From Prochlorococcus marinus XMU1405 (GTDB lineage: Bacteria; Cyanobacteriota; Cyanobacteriia; PCC-6307; Cyanobiaceae), in NCBI RefSeq assembly GCF_017696275.1, contig NZ_JAAORF010000001.1:124001-188000 (forward strand): DNA of 64,000 nucleotides. Direction: 5' to 3'. The translations under genes were made by a program, and so were the position numbers. The notes under the pieces are model-generated. The model saw nothing but the letters and a program-made list of their open reading frames with translations, was not told the DNA's origin and searched no databases. Positions 25,838 through 35,322 of this stretch are shown in pieces. How positions within the stretch are numbered: position 1 is the first letter of the stretch; the number at the start of each line of letters is the position of its first letter.

Positions 25838-27442
25838 ATGTTGGGAACTTTGGGAGCTGGATTGTCAAATTTTCCTTGGTTATCTGCTTCAATTTTATTC
25901 CCAATTGGTAGTGCATTTGTGATACCTTTTTTCCCAGATAAAGGCGATGGCAAAGAGGTGAGGTGGTTTGCATTGTCTATTGCATTAATAACTTTTTTAA
26001 TAACTGTAGGTTCATATATAAATGGCTTTGATATTAATAATGAAAATGTTCAACTGAAGGAAAATATTAGCTGGCTCCCTGATTTAGGTCTTACTTGGTC
26101 TGTTGGCGCTGATGGAATGTCTATGCCGTTAATATTATTGACTAGTTTTATAACTGCTTTAGCAGTTCTTGCTGCATGGCCAGTCAAGTTCAAACCAAAG
26201 TTATTTTTCTTTTTGATATTGGTTATGGATGGGGGGCAAATCGCTGTGTTTGCAGTACAAGATATGCTTTTATTCTTTCTAACTTGGGAACTTGAGTTAA
26301 TTCCCGTTTATTTATTATTAGCTATATGGGGTGGCAAAAATCGACAATATGCAGCAACAAAATTCATTATTTATACAGCTGGTAGTTCTATCTTCATTCT
26401 TTTGGCAGCGTTAGCAATGGGTTTCTATGGTTCAGAAATTCCTAACTTTGAGTTTTCTCACTTGGCAGCTCAGGATTTTAGTCAAAAATTCCAAATATTA
26501 TGTTATGTCGGGCTTTTAATTGCATTTGGAGTGAAACTACCAATAGTACCTCTTCATACTTGGCTTCCAGATGCTCATGGAGAAGCTACAGCTCCTGTTC
26601 ATATGCTTTTAGCAGGAATTTTATTAAAGATGGGAGGATATGCTCTTTTAAGATTTAATGCACAATTATTACCCGTTGCCCATGCTCAATTTGCTCCATT
26701 ATTAATAGTTCTGGGGGTAGTCAATATAATTTATGCTGCATTAACTTCTTTTGCTCAAAGAAATCTTAAAAGAAAAATTGCATATAGTTCGATAAGTCAT
26801 ATGGGTTTCGTTCTTATTGGTATAGGGAGTTTTAGTAGCCTTGGAACAAGTGGAGCTATGCTGCAAATGGTTAGTCATGGATTAATTGGTGCAAGTTTAT
26901 TTTTTCTTGTTGGTGCCACCTATGACAGAACAAAGACTCTTAAACTTGATGAAATGAGTGGTGTAGGACAAAAAATGAGAATCATGTTTGCCCTGTGGAC
27001 TGCTTGCTCCCTTGCTTCCCTAGCTTTGCCTGGTATGAGCGGATTTGTTTCCGAATTGATGGTATTTACAGGATTTGTTACTGATGAAGTGTACACACTT
27101 CCTTTTAGGGTGGTGATGGCCTCTTTAGCTGCTATAGGTGTAATACTTACTCCTATTTATTTACTTTCAATGTTACGAGAAATTTTCTTTGGTAAAGAAA
27201 ATCCTAAACTAATCGAAGAAAGAAAACTTGTAGATGCAGAACCAAGGGAAGTTTATATTATTGCTTGTTTACTTTTACCGATTATAGGAATAGGTTTGTA
27301 CCCTAGATTAGTTACTGAAAGTTACATTGCATCTATCAATAATTTGGTCGATCGAGATTTAACCGCAGTTAAAGGTGCAGTTAAAACAAATATTTTTTCA
27401 GGAACTAAAACAAATGACACCCTAAAAGCTCCAACTATATAA
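25838..27442 (+). CDS. ndhD: NAD(P)H-quinone oxidoreductase subunit 4
   Basis: This 534-residue proton-pumping membrane subunit pairs with NdhF. Motifs are [41 protein letters not shown] and [17 protein letters not shown]. The ATG at 25838 puts the start just before the first membrane helix and gives the length usual for NdhD. A TTG at 25802 would add 12 residues and is less likely. The 121-bp gap from ndhF suggests either a long leader or a separate promoter. A segment of about 123 bp separates it from scpA. Confidence 0.96.
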   Translation: MLGTLGAGLSNFPWLSASILFPIGSAFVIPFFPDKGDGKEVRWFALSIALITFLITVGSYINGFDINNENVQLKENISWLPDLGLTWSVGADGMSMPLILLTSFITALAVLAAWPVKFKPKLFFFLILVMDGGQIAVFAVQDMLLFFLTWELELIPVYLLLAIWGGKNRQYAATKFIIYTAGSSIFILLAALAMGFYGSEIPNFEFSHLAAQDFSQKFQILCYVGLLIAFGVKLPIVPLHTWLPDAHGEATAPVHMLLAGILLKMGGYALLRFNAQLLPVAHAQFAPLLIVLGVVNIIYAALTSFAQRNLKRKIAYSSISHMGFVLIGIGSFSSLGTSGAMLQMVSHGLIGASLFFLVGATYDRTKTLKLDEMSGVGQKMRIMFALWTACSLASLALPGMSGFVSELMVFTGFVTDEVYTLPFRVVMASLAAIGVILTPIYLLSMLREIFFGKENPKLIEERKLVDAEPREVYIIACLLLPIIGIGLYPRLVTESYIASINNLVDRDLTAVKGAVKTNIFSGTKTNDTLKAPTI

Positions 27443-27565
27443 TTTTAAAATTAATGCAATATTGTTTGGCATTAAATAATTAAGGGTATATCTTATGAAT
27501 AGTTATTATCTATTTTAAAAATATCTAATTACAACCCTATTCATAGACAACAATTAGGGCCTAGA

Positions 27566-28387
27566 TTGTTGATTAAGTTTCTTCAAGACGCCGCAGGAAA
27601 AGGTGATCTTGATCCATGGGATATTGATGTAATAAGTGTAATTGATAGTTTTTTAGAGCAATATTCACAATCTTTCGGAAGCAAATCTAATAGCAAAATT
27701 TCCTATCATAAGGATTTATCTGAGACAAGTGAGGCTTTTTTTGCGGCTTCAGTACTAGTTAATTTAAAGGCTCAAGTTTTAGAATCTGATGTTTTCAAAG
27801 AAAATTCTTCCGATTTTGAAGATGATTTTGACTTGGATGATCAAGATTGGATTGATCAAGAATTTGATATACCAAAATATCCTGAAAAATATCTAAGGAG
27901 AAGATCAATAGCACAACCAATTCTCAAACGTACAACAACTTTGGGAGAACTGGTAAGTCAGTTAGAGTCTATTGCTGAAGTTATAGAAACCCAAGATCTT
28001 TTACTAATGAAGAGAAAAAGAAATAAAAAATATTCAGATAAAGCTTTGATTTCTCAAGTGAAATCATTAGCGCATCGTGAGAAACTACCAGAAACCACTA
28101 AAGCATTAGGTAAATTTATTGAAGGGTGGGAAAAAGCATTGCAGTGGACAGATTTTGAATATCTTGTTGAGAAATGGCAAACTGTTGAAAAAAATGATTT
28201 AGATAAAGATCGTTTGGGTGTTTTTTGGGCCTTGTTATTTTTATCATCTGAAAACAAAATTGAAATTAAACAAATTAACTCTTTATATGGCCCAATTCAA
28301 ATTAAAAGAATAATTCCGGATGGAGGTTTGGCTCAATTGCCTATAGAGAATCTTGAGGTATCCAAGACCTATCCTTCTGCTGTTTAG
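27566..28387 (+). CDS. scpA: Segregation and condensation protein A
   Basis: The protein has 273 residues from the TTG at 27566. ScpA is the kleisin that bridges SMC heads with ScpB in chromosome condensation. The N-terminal LLQDAA-like stretch (FLQDAAGKGDLDPWDIDVISVI) is the SMC-head binding helix, followed by an acidic middle and a C-terminal winged helix (FWALLFLSSENKIEIKQ). Conservation seems to extend upstream (QLGPRL, from about 27551), where no standard start codon exists. The true start may therefore be non-canonical, or the N-terminus may be trimmed. It stands between ndhD and a sugar nucleotidyltransferase gene. Confidence 0.85.
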   Translation: MLIKFLQDAAGKGDLDPWDIDVISVIDSFLEQYSQSFGSKSNSKISYHKDLSETSEAFFAASVLVNLKAQVLESDVFKENSSDFEDDFDLDDQDWIDQEFDIPKYPEKYLRRRSIAQPILKRTTTLGELVSQLESIAEVIETQDLLLMKRKRNKKYSDKALISQVKSLAHREKLPETTKALGKFIEGWEKALQWTDFEYLVEKWQTVEKNDLDKDRLGVFWALLFLSSENKIEIKQINSLYGPIQIKRIIPDGGLAQLPIENLEVSKTYPSAV

Positions 28388-28436
28388 GAGCTTAATAGTA
28401 ATAACGTATAATCTTTAAAAAAGAGGTTTTGAATTC

Positions 28437-29615
28437 ATGAAGGCAATGATACTTGCGGCAGGTAAAGGTACACGTGTTCAGCCTATTACGCATGTTATTC
28501 CAAAACCGATGATTCCGATTTTGCAAAAACCTGTTATGGAGTTTCTCTTGGAACTTTTAAGAGAACATAACTTTAAGGAAATTATGGTCAATGTTTCTCA
28601 TCTGGCGGAAGAAATTGAAAATTATTTTAGGGATGGGCAAAGATTTGGAGTAGAAATTGCTTATAGTTTTGAGGGAAGAATTGAAGATGGAGAATTAATA
28701 GGTGATGCTTTGGGATCCGCAGGAGGATTAAAAAAAATTCAGGATTTTCAAAATTTCTTTGATGAAACTTTTGTTGTTTTATGTGGTGATGCTTTAGTTG
28801 ATTTAGATTTAACTCAAGCTGTTAAAAAACATAAGCAGAAAGGAGCTATTGCGAGCTTAATAACAAAAAAGGTAACTAAAGATCAAGTATCAAGTTACGG
28901 TGTCGTAGTTTCTGATGAAAACGGCCGTATAAAAGCTTTTCAGGAAAAGCCAGAAGTTGATCAAGCTTTAAGTGACTGTATAAATACAGGAATTTATCTT
29001 TTCGAACCTGAAATTTTTAATTATATCCCTTCAGCAGAGAAGTTTGATATTGGAGCTGATCTTTTTCCTAAACTTGTTGAAATGGATTTACCATTTTTTG
29101 CATTACCAATGGATTTTGAATGGGTAGATATTGGAAAAGTTCCTGATTATTGGAGTGCTATTAGAAATGTATTGCAAGGCAAGGTAAGACAAGTGCAAAT
29201 ACCAGGTAAGGAAATAAAACCAGGAGTTTTTACCGGTTTGAATGTAGCGGCTAACTGGGAAAAGGTTAATATTACTGGGCCGGTTTATATAGGAGGTATG
29301 ACTAGGATCGAAGATGGAGCAACTATTATTGGCCCTTCAATGATTGGACCAAGTTGTTGCATTTGCGAGGGAGCAACTATAGATAACTCAATTATTTTTG
29401 ATTATTCTAAAATTGGTAAAGGTGTAAGACTTATGGATAAGTTAGTTTTTGGTAAATATTGTGTTGGGAAAAATGGAGATCATTTTGATTTGCAAGATGC
29501 ATCTTTAGATTGGTTAATAGCAGATTCAAGAAGATCTGATTTGACTGAGCCATCCCCTCAGCAGAAAGCTATGGCAGAATTATTAGGTACTGATTTGATT
29601 AATATTCCAGACTAA
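28437..29615 (+). CDS. Sugar-nucleotide pyrophosphorylase (mannose-1-phosphate guanylyltransferase type)
   Basis: The protein has 392 residues. The N-terminal nucleotidyltransferase domain carries the signature MILAAGKGTRVQPITHVIPKPMIPI and the metal-binding VVLCGDALVDLD. A C-terminal left-handed beta-helix of hexapeptide repeats (VYIGGMTRIEDGATIIG, CICEGATI) follows. This two-domain form is the GMP/GlmU-like pyrophosphorylase that makes an activated sugar, probably GDP-mannose, for the cell envelope. The sugar specificity cannot be read from sequence. It follows scpA by 49 bp and its 3' end overlaps metF, on the other strand, by 17 bp. Confidence 0.88.
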   Translation: MKAMILAAGKGTRVQPITHVIPKPMIPILQKPVMEFLLELLREHNFKEIMVNVSHLAEEIENYFRDGQRFGVEIAYSFEGRIEDGELIGDALGSAGGLKKIQDFQNFFDETFVVLCGDALVDLDLTQAVKKHKQKGAIASLITKKVTKDQVSSYGVVVSDENGRIKAFQEKPEVDQALSDCINTGIYLFEPEIFNYIPSAEKFDIGADLFPKLVEMDLPFFALPMDFEWVDIGKVPDYWSAIRNVLQGKVRQVQIPGKEIKPGVFTGLNVAANWEKVNITGPVYIGGMTRIEDGATIIGPSMIGPSCCICEGATIDNSIIFDYSKIGKGVRLMDKLVFGKYCVGKNGDHFDLQDASLDWLIADSRRSDLTEPSPQQKAMAELLGTDLINIPD

Positions 29616-30489
29616 GATCAGCTTTTTCAAGAATCTCAGGAATTAAATGCTCTGCCTTTACGGCCATTAGATGAATACCATTTGCGATATTAATAAAATC
29701 ATGAGCTTGTTCAGCTGCAATCTTAATACCTTCCTGTAAAGGATCTTTAGCATCTTTAAGCCGATTTAAGATATTTTCAGGGATGTTTGCGCCTGGAACA
29801 TATTTGTTAATAAATAAGGCGTTTTTATAAGATTTTAATAGAAATACACCTGCAATTACAGGAATTTCAAGAGGATTGCTAATTTCTTCGCAAAATTCTA
29901 TCAAATTTTCTTTTTCCATAACCATTTGAGTTTGTATGAATCCTGCTCCTGCCTCTTTTTTCTTTCTCATTCTATTTTCTAAACTTCTTTTATTTCTGCA
30001 ACTAGGATCAGCAGCGGCACCTGCGAAAATAAAGGTTTTTTTATCGGAAAGTTCTCCTATAGTCGGATCACTTCCTTTATTGAAGGCTTGAATTTGTTGA
30101 AGTAATCTAACTGACTCAAACTCATGCACTGCCTTAGCATCTTGTTGATCCCCGGCTTTAACTGAATCACCGGTAATGCATAAAATGTTTCTAATTCCTA
30201 AAGCATTTGCTCCTAGAATGTCTGATTGTAAAGCAATTTTATTACGATCTCTGCAAGATATTTGCATGACTGGTTCTATTCCATTTTCCAGTAATAGTTT
30301 GGACATTGCTAAGCTGCACATTCTCATTACAGCTCTACTTCCGTCGGTAATGTTAACAGCATGTACCTTATCTTTCAAAAGTTGTGCTATCTTAAGAGAT
30401 CTTATGGGGCTCCCGCCTCTTGGCGGCATTAACTCTGCCGTTATTACTTTAGATTTTTTTTCTAAAGTCTGCTGAAGTTTTGATTTCAA
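29599..30489 (-). CDS. metF: Methylenetetrahydrofolate reductase
   Basis: This 296-residue FAD-dependent TIM-barrel enzyme reduces 5,10-methylene-THF to 5-methyl-THF for methionine synthesis. Visible signatures are ELMPPRGGS near residue 20, NITDGSRAVMRM, NILCITGD and AGAGFIQTQMV. The length fits the bacterial family. It converges with the pyrophosphorylase gene with a 17-bp overlap of the coding ends and is divergent from pedR by 77 bp. Confidence 0.95.
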   Translation of the reverse strand: MKSKLQQTLEKKSKVITAELMPPRGGSPIRSLKIAQLLKDKVHAVNITDGSRAVMRMCSLAMSKLLLENGIEPVMQISCRDRNKIALQSDILGANALGIRNILCITGDSVKAGDQQDAKAVHEFESVRLLQQIQAFNKGSDPTIGELSDKKTFIFAGAAADPSCRNKRSLENRMRKKKEAGAGFIQTQMVMEKENLIEFCEEISNPLEIPVIAGVFLLKSYKNALFINKYVPGANIPENILNRLKDAKDPLQEGIKIAAEQAHDFINIANGIHLMAVKAEHLIPEILEKADLSLEY

Positions 30490-30552
30490 TTGCTTTTGTT
30501 TCTTACTAAGTTAACAAGTGTACTGAGATTGCTAAACTTAATTAATATAAAA

Positions 30553-30557
30553 AAGGA
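30553..30557 (+). promoter_or_regulatory. Clear Shine-Dalgarno site of pedR
   Basis: AAGGA within AAAAAAGGAACT lies 9 bases before the pedR ATG at 30567. Most genes in this window have weak or no recognisable Shine-Dalgarno sequence, so this one stands out and fixes the start. Confidence 0.6.
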
Positions 30558-30566
30558 ACTGTTTAA

Positions 30567-30845
30567 ATGCAAATGGTTGAAGAAGAAGTAAACAACATTG
30601 ACATGATGGGTCTCTCAGCAAGAGAGATGGAAATCATTGATCTCGTAGCTGATGGGCTTACAAATCAAGAAATTGCAGTAAAACTTACTATTAGTAAAAG
30701 AACTGTTGATAATCATGTAAGTAATATGTTTACAAAAACTGGTTCTAAAAACAGAGTAGCTCTTTTGAATTGGGCAATGGACAATGGAAAGATTTGTAGA
30801 GATGGATTTAATTGCTGTTCACTCCCAGATTCTGATCAAGATTAA
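30567..30845 (+). CDS. pedR: LuxR-type redox-responsive regulator PedR
   Basis: This 92-residue protein is essentially a LuxR/FixJ DNA-binding domain: LSAREMEIIDLVADGLTNQEIA, then SKRTVDNHVSNMF. The tail ends with clustered Cys (ICRDGFNCCSLP). It resembles Synechocystis PedR (Ssl0564), which senses thioredoxin and photosynthetic electron flow through Cys and controls chlorophyll, ndh and stress genes; this is family knowledge. No receiver domain is present. It has a strong ribosome binding site. Its 3' end overlaps a small minus-strand gene by 38 bp. Confidence 0.9.
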   Translation: MQMVEEEVNNIDMMGLSAREMEIIDLVADGLTNQEIAVKLTISKRTVDNHVSNMFTKTGSKNRVALLNWAMDNGKICRDGFNCCSLPDSDQD

Positions 30846-30996
30846 TTTTACTTTTTACTTTTGTTGTATCATTAGCTAAATCCATTAAACAATAATTTGT
30901 AGATCCTAATTCAAAAAGTTCAGCGTATGCAATACATGCATCTTTGTCTGAATCAACAAATCTCAATATTCCTTCTTTGTCATAAAGACCATACAT
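30808..30996 (-). CDS. Small conserved hypothetical protein
   Basis: The 62-residue product starts MYGLYDKEGILRFVDSDKD and contains CIAYAELFELGS. It has the look of a conserved small picocyanobacterial protein, perhaps with a short beta-hairpin fold (YGLYDxEGxLRF). I know no function. The C-terminal third lies in the pedR overlap and is low in conservation signal. The ATG at 30996 is the only start. It stands next to pedR on the opposite strand, with about 96 bp to the CYTH gene downstream. Confidence 0.55.
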   Translation of the reverse strand: MYGLYDKEGILRFVDSDKDACIAYAELFELGSTNYCLMDLANDTTKVKSKINLDQNLGVNSN

Positions 30997-31091
30997 CTGA
31001 AGAAAACAATAATTGAAAATTTAAATATAAAGAAAATATAAAGGATGAGTGGTTCTTTTGACTAGTTACTTTTGAAAGTTGTCAAATAGTT

Positions 31092-31559
31092 TTATCTCCA
31101 TTTTGAGAAAGGATTGTTAGCAAGACTGAAATTAGAGTAATGGGTAAGACCAGTAATTTCTTTTGAAATGAAAGAAGGAAGAAATAAATCTTCCTCTTCA
31201 TTGGAAAGTTCAATTTCTGCAATTTCAAGTGGATAATTCTTTTCTTTAAAGCAATCTATAATCCAAGATTTTTTTTCAACTTCTAAAAAAAATCTTTCTT
31301 TTTTAATTGTGCTAGAAAGATTTGACATTATTGTTTCAGCATCGCTTCGAGGAATGGAATATTCAAATTCAAAGTTGGTAAAACCTTTGATATGTTTTTT
31401 GAGTGCAATTTTAGAGTCTTTGCCTGTAAACCTTACCCTAATAATCCAATCATCTAAACTTTTGGTTAAATATCCTTGTTCAATATAAATTTTTCTAGTT
31501 ATGAATTCTTTCCAATTTTCATTTTTTATAAGAAATCTTCTTTCTATTTCTAAGGCCAT
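31092..31559 (-). CDS. CYTH-domain protein (triphosphatase family)
   Basis: The product has 155 residues. The N-terminal EIERRFLI is the ExExK-type metal and triphosphate motif (Lys replaced by Arg). Further charged strands of the eight-stranded tunnel fold are IRVRFTGKDSKIALKKH, FEFEYSIP and EIAEIEL. Bacterial CYTH proteins hydrolyse tripolyphosphate or thiamine triphosphate or make cAMP; the short form here favours inorganic triphosphatase, which is inference. It directly follows nadK with no gap at the end of the ndhA-I-G-E-nadK unit. Confidence 0.85.
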   Translation of the reverse strand: MALEIERRFLIKNENWKEFITRKIYIEQGYLTKSLDDWIIRVRFTGKDSKIALKKHIKGFTNFEFEYSIPRSDAETIMSNLSSTIKKERFFLEVEKKSWIIDCFKEKNYPLEIAEIELSNEEEDLFLPSFISKEITGLTHYSNFSLANNPFSKWR

Positions 31560-32471
31560 TTAATTTTTCTGATTTTTTCTAGATAAATCGCCTTTCCAAT
31601 CTAGTTTTTTTATTAAAGTATTATAATAAGTATTGCTTTTTTTAAACTTTATTATTTTGCAAGGTGATTGCCCTTTTTTGATCTCACAATAATAAGTTTC
31701 CTTAATGGTCATACATTTTGAACCGTCTCGCCATAATTTAATTTCCCCCTTACTTTTTTTAACAGGTTTAATTACTACCTTACTTGTATTAGGTATAACT
31801 ATTGGTCTACTAGCCAAACTCATCGGGCATATAGGGTTTATTATCATTGCATCTATACTAGGGTGAACTATTGGACCACCTGCAGCCATAGAGTAGGCTG
31901 TTGAACCAGTTGATGTAGATATGATTAATCCATCACCTTTATATTCATTCACCTTTTCGTTATCAATTTCTATTTGTATTTGGTTGGTAGGAGAAATGTC
32001 CTCTTCAACGGATTTAAAATAAAAATCATTTAAGGCGTCGTAGCTTTTTATAATTTTTTTCTCAGAACTTGTCCCGTTCATACAAACATTACAATTTAAT
32101 CTATTACGAAATTCAATTTTATATTCTTCGTTTTCAAGGATTTCAATAAAAGATTTGTCAAACAAGAAATTTTTTTCTTGCGTAAGGAAACCCAGATTAC
32201 CACCAATGTTAATGCTTAACAAAGGAATATCATAATCAGCTAAAGCATTTGCACATTTTAGGAACGTTCCATCTCCACCAAGAACTATGCCAATATTTGG
32301 TTGCAATTCTGGATTGCAAAGATATTTTTCAATTTCATTTTTATGAAAATCACTTTCAATTCTATTTGATTTTATATTTTTAGCTTTTAGGACTTCTTCA
32401 CAGAATTTAGAAGCCTCTCGAGCTATAGAACTATCTGAACGATATACAATAAGCACTAATGAAAGTTGCAT
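31560..32471 (-). CDS. nadK: NAD kinase
   Basis: This 303-residue enzyme phosphorylates NAD to NADP with ATP or polyphosphate. Key motifs are [10 protein letters not shown] near residue 65, the glycine-rich [10 protein letters not shown] and [14 protein letters not shown]. The gene lies 9 bp downstream of ndhE in the NDH-1 operon, so the NADP pool enzyme is expressed with an NDH complex. It is followed without a gap by the CYTH gene. A second NAD kinase commonly exists in cyanobacteria and is not in this window. Confidence 0.95.
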   Translation of the reverse strand: MQLSLVLIVYRSDSSIAREASKFCEEVLKAKNIKSNRIESDFHKNEIEKYLCNPELQPNIGIVLGGDGTFLKCANALADYDIPLLSINIGGNLGFLTQEKNFLFDKSFIEILENEEYKIEFRNRLNCNVCMNGTSSEKKIIKSYDALNDFYFKSVEEDISPTNQIQIEIDNEKVNEYKGDGLIISTSTGSTAYSMAAGGPIVHPSIDAMIINPICPMSLASRPIVIPNTSKVVIKPVKKSKGEIKLWRDGSKCMTIKETYYCEIKKGQSPCKIIKFKKSNTYYNTLIKKLDWKGDLSRKNQKN

Positions 32472-32480
32472 TTAGTGGTT

Positions 32481-32804
32481 TTACCATTTTAATAAATTAA
32501 AACTTTCCATATCTACAGTCACTCTATTCCTATACAGAGATAACAGGATAGCTAATCCAACTGCTGCTTCTGCGGCAGCAACAGTAATCACAAAAATTGT
32601 AAAAACTTGTCCTTGAATTAAATTATTATCAACATAGGAAGAAAACGCCATTAAGTTTATATTTACTGCATTGAGCATTAATTCAATGCTCATAAGAACT
32701 CTGACTGCATTTCTGCTATTTAATAATCCCCAAATACCAATACAGAATAGTGCTGAAGATACTATTAAAAAAGCTTGAATAGGGATTGATTCTAAATTCA
32801 TCAT
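32481..32804 (-). CDS. ndhE: NAD(P)H-quinone oxidoreductase subunit 4L
   Basis: This 107-residue NuoK-type subunit has three membrane helices. The conserved glutamates of the proton path are visible in MSIELMLNAVN and in AAAEAAVGLA. Two ATG codons occur in tandem at the start; the upstream one is taken. It is the fourth gene of the ndhA-I-G-E unit, 15 bp after ndhG. Confidence 0.96.
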   Translation of the reverse strand: MMNLESIPIQAFLIVSSALFCIGIWGLLNSRNAVRVLMSIELMLNAVNINLMAFSSYVDNNLIQGQVFTIFVITVAAAEAAVGLAILLSLYRNRVTVDMESFNLLKW

Positions 32805-32819
32805 AAGAAAGTTAAGAGG

Positions 32820-33419
32820 TTAATTTTTATTTGTAAGTAAAGGTTCTGATGATTTTTCAATTAACTCTTGATCAACAGGTAATCCAGTGGAAATATCCTT
32901 GCTCATTACATCTCTTCTAGCTAAAACAATAGCTCCAATCATTGCCATTAAAAGTAAAACTGAAGCTACTTCAAATGGGAGTAAATAATCACTAAATAGA
33001 TGTTCACCAATTCTGATAGTTGATTCTTCTCCTATAGAGTTTTGAGGATTTGATAGGCTCCATACATTGGTCAAGTCAACTCTTATTAAAAGGCTTAGTA
33101 GGGTTAAACATATTGATGTTGATATGATTCTTCTAGATTTAATGTCATTGATGGGCTTTAAATCTTCTTTTTTATTTACTAGCATAATTGCAAAAATTAT
33201 TAATACATTAACTGCACCCACATAAACTAAAACTTGTGCTGCAGCAACAAAACTTGCATTTAAAAGAAGATATAATCCTGCTACACTCATGAAAACCCCT
33301 CCTAGAAGAAATGCAGAATAAACAATACTTTCTAGCAAGACAACCCCAAGTGCACCAATAAGGATAACTAAAGATAAAACTGTAAAACAAATAATTTGAG
33401 TTGTTATTGCAATAGACAT
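32820..33419 (-). CDS. ndhG: NAD(P)H-quinone oxidoreductase subunit 6
   Basis: This 199-residue NuoJ-type membrane subunit has five hydrophobic segments. Conserved stretches are SAFLLGGVFMSVAGLYLLL and QVLVYVGAVNVLIIFAIML, the second containing the pi-bulge helix of the family. A hydrophilic C-terminal tail follows the last helix. It sits between ndhI (13 bp upstream) and ndhE in the operon. Length is normal for cyanobacteria. Confidence 0.96.
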   Translation of the reverse strand: MSIAITTQIICFTVLSLVILIGALGVVLLESIVYSAFLLGGVFMSVAGLYLLLNASFVAAAQVLVYVGAVNVLIIFAIMLVNKKEDLKPINDIKSRRIISTSICLTLLSLLIRVDLTNVWSLSNPQNSIGEESTIRIGEHLFSDYLLPFEVASVLLLMAMIGAIVLARRDVMSKDISTGLPVDQELIEKSSEPLLTNKN

Positions 33420-33432
33420 AAATTAATTGAAA

Positions 33433-34059
33433 TTAATTGTTTGAATTAGAAACTTTATCTTTATTTTCATTGGATTCTGATCTCATCCAATCATAGACTT
33501 CTTCAGGTAATTTACCAACTCTAGTATCTGAAGCTGAGATTTCATGAGGGTCCATGACACCTTTAGGTAGATAGGCGAGTTCTCTTAGAGGTTTAACTGA
33601 AGGATCTGTCGTGACGTTTGTGGGAAGTCTACCGAGTGCTACATTATCAAAATTTAGGTTGTGTCTGTCAAAAGTAGCTAATTCATATTCTTCGGTCATT
33701 GATAGACAATTAGTTGGGCAATATTCAACACAATTTCCGCAAAATATACAAACTCCAAAGTCTATAGAATAATTTCTAAGTTCCTTTTTTTTTGTTTCTT
33801 TGTTCATCACCCAATCAACTACTGGTAGATTTATGGGGCATACTCTCACGCAAACTTCACAAGCAATACATTTATCGAATTCATAATGTATTCTTCCTCT
33901 ATATCTTTCAGAAGGTATTAATTTTTCATATGGATACTGGACAGTAACAGGTCTTCTTCGAAGATGATCAAAAGTTACTGATAGGCCACTATATAAGTAT
34001 TTGCCTGCATTAAATGCTTCTTTGATATAGCTATTTATTTGTTGAAGAAAATTTTTCAT
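33433..34059 (-). CDS. ndhI: NAD(P)H-quinone oxidoreductase subunit I, 2 x [4Fe-4S]
   Basis: The 208-residue peripheral subunit carries two tetranuclear clusters: Cys64, 67, 70, 74 ([12 protein letters not shown]) and Cys104, 107, 110, 114 ([12 protein letters not shown]). These N6a/N6b-type clusters pass electrons towards plastoquinone. The last 40 residues are low-conservation and Ser/Asn-rich. It is in the order ndhA-ndhI-ndhG-ndhE conserved across cyanobacteria and chloroplasts. Confidence 0.97.
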   Translation of the reverse strand: MKNFLQQINSYIKEAFNAGKYLYSGLSVTFDHLRRRPVTVQYPYEKLIPSERYRGRIHYEFDKCIACEVCVRVCPINLPVVDWVMNKETKKKELRNYSIDFGVCIFCGNCVEYCPTNCLSMTEEYELATFDRHNLNFDNVALGRLPTNVTTDPSVKPLRELAYLPKGVMDPHEISASDTRVGKLPEEVYDWMRSESNENKDKVSNSNN

Positions 34060-34127
34060 TTTGAAGAATTTACTTAGTTATTTTATTTTAGTGGATTAAT
34101 TTTAAATTTAAGTATTTTTACTTAAGT

Positions 34128-35246
34128 TTAACCACCAAAGAATTGTGGAAAAGCAAGTTTTAATCCTGCAGTTATCAAAAGATTAGCAAGAGAAATTGGA
34201 AGAAGAAACTTCCATCCTAGATCTAATAGTTGATCTATTCTTACTCTAGGAGTTGTCCAACGCAGTAATATTGCAATGAAAACTAAAAGATATGCTTTTA
34301 ATACAGTCATTACAATTCCTATTGATGCAGTGAAAACTTGTATGAATGGTGCATTAATGGGCAAGTTTAAAAACTTAGCTATTAATTCAACTGGGATAGG
34401 AAAACCCCATCCTCCCAAATAGAGTATTGATACCAATAAAGCTGAAAGGATTAAATTAATGTAACTACCAAGGTAGAACAATGCGAATTTCATACCTGCA
34501 TATTCAGTTTGATATCCTGCAACTAATTCTTCTTCAGCTTCAGGCAAGTCAAATGGAAGTCTCTCACATTCTGCAAGAGCACAAATCCAAAAGACTATAA
34601 AACCAACTGGTTGTCTCCATATATTCCAACTTAGGATCCCAGCACCACTTTGTTGGTTAACAATGTCAATAGTACTTAGTGAATTTGTCATTAGTACGAT
34701 AGCAAGTACAGATAAAGCTAAAGGAATTTCATAACTTATCGATTGAGCTGCTGCTCTTAAACCTCCTAATAAAGAATATTTATTATTTGATGCGTATCCG
34801 CTCATAAGAAGTCCAATTGGCTGAATACTGCTTAAAGCTATCCATAGGAAAATTCCAATACCAACATTACTTATTAAAAGATTTTGTCCAAAAGGAACAA
34901 TTAACCAAGACAGGATGACTGGAACAAGAACTAATATAGGTCCTGCAGTAAAGAGTATTCCATCCGCTTTAGCAGGAATAATATCTTCTTTGACAAGTAA
35001 CTTAAGACCATCTGCAATTGGTTGGAGGACCCCAAGAGCTCCTGCATATTCGGGTCCTATTCTTTGTTGAGCAGCAGCAGATATTTTTCTTTCAAGCCAA
35101 ACTGTTACCAAAACGCCAACAACTGCTGCTACCAAAACTAAAAGCATAGGTAGAGGGAGCCAAATTACATGAGCAATTTCGCTGGGAAGGCCAAAACCTT
35201 TTAAGAATTCATTAAAACTATATTCGAGATCTAATCCGTATTCCAA
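34128..35246 (-). CDS. ndhA: NAD(P)H-quinone oxidoreductase subunit 1
   Basis: This 372-residue NuoH-type membrane subunit lines the quinone pocket with NdhI. About eight membrane helices are visible. Diagnostic motifs are [42 protein letters not shown] (short parts [11 protein letters not shown] and VAGYQTEY) and [18 protein letters not shown]. It is first in the ndhA-I-G-E-nadK-CYTH series, 69 bp before ndhI and 76 bp after gltA. A promoter in the gltA-ndhA gap is possible but was not identified. Confidence 0.97.
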   Translation of the reverse strand: MEYGLDLEYSFNEFLKGFGLPSEIAHVIWLPLPMLLVLVAAVVGVLVTVWLERKISAAAQQRIGPEYAGALGVLQPIADGLKLLVKEDIIPAKADGILFTAGPILVLVPVILSWLIVPFGQNLLISNVGIGIFLWIALSSIQPIGLLMSGYASNNKYSLLGGLRAAAQSISYEIPLALSVLAIVLMTNSLSTIDIVNQQSGAGILSWNIWRQPVGFIVFWICALAECERLPFDLPEAEEELVAGYQTEYAGMKFALFYLGSYINLILSALLVSILYLGGWGFPIPVELIAKFLNLPINAPFIQVFTASIGIVMTVLKAYLLVFIAILLRWTTPRVRIDQLLDLGWKFLLPISLANLLITAGLKLAFPQFFGG

Positions 35247-35322
35247 AATTTTAATGCTATTTATCTAATAGATTAACTCTTCACAATCAATATGTGTGTT
35301 TTTTTATGAAAAGCTGCAAATA

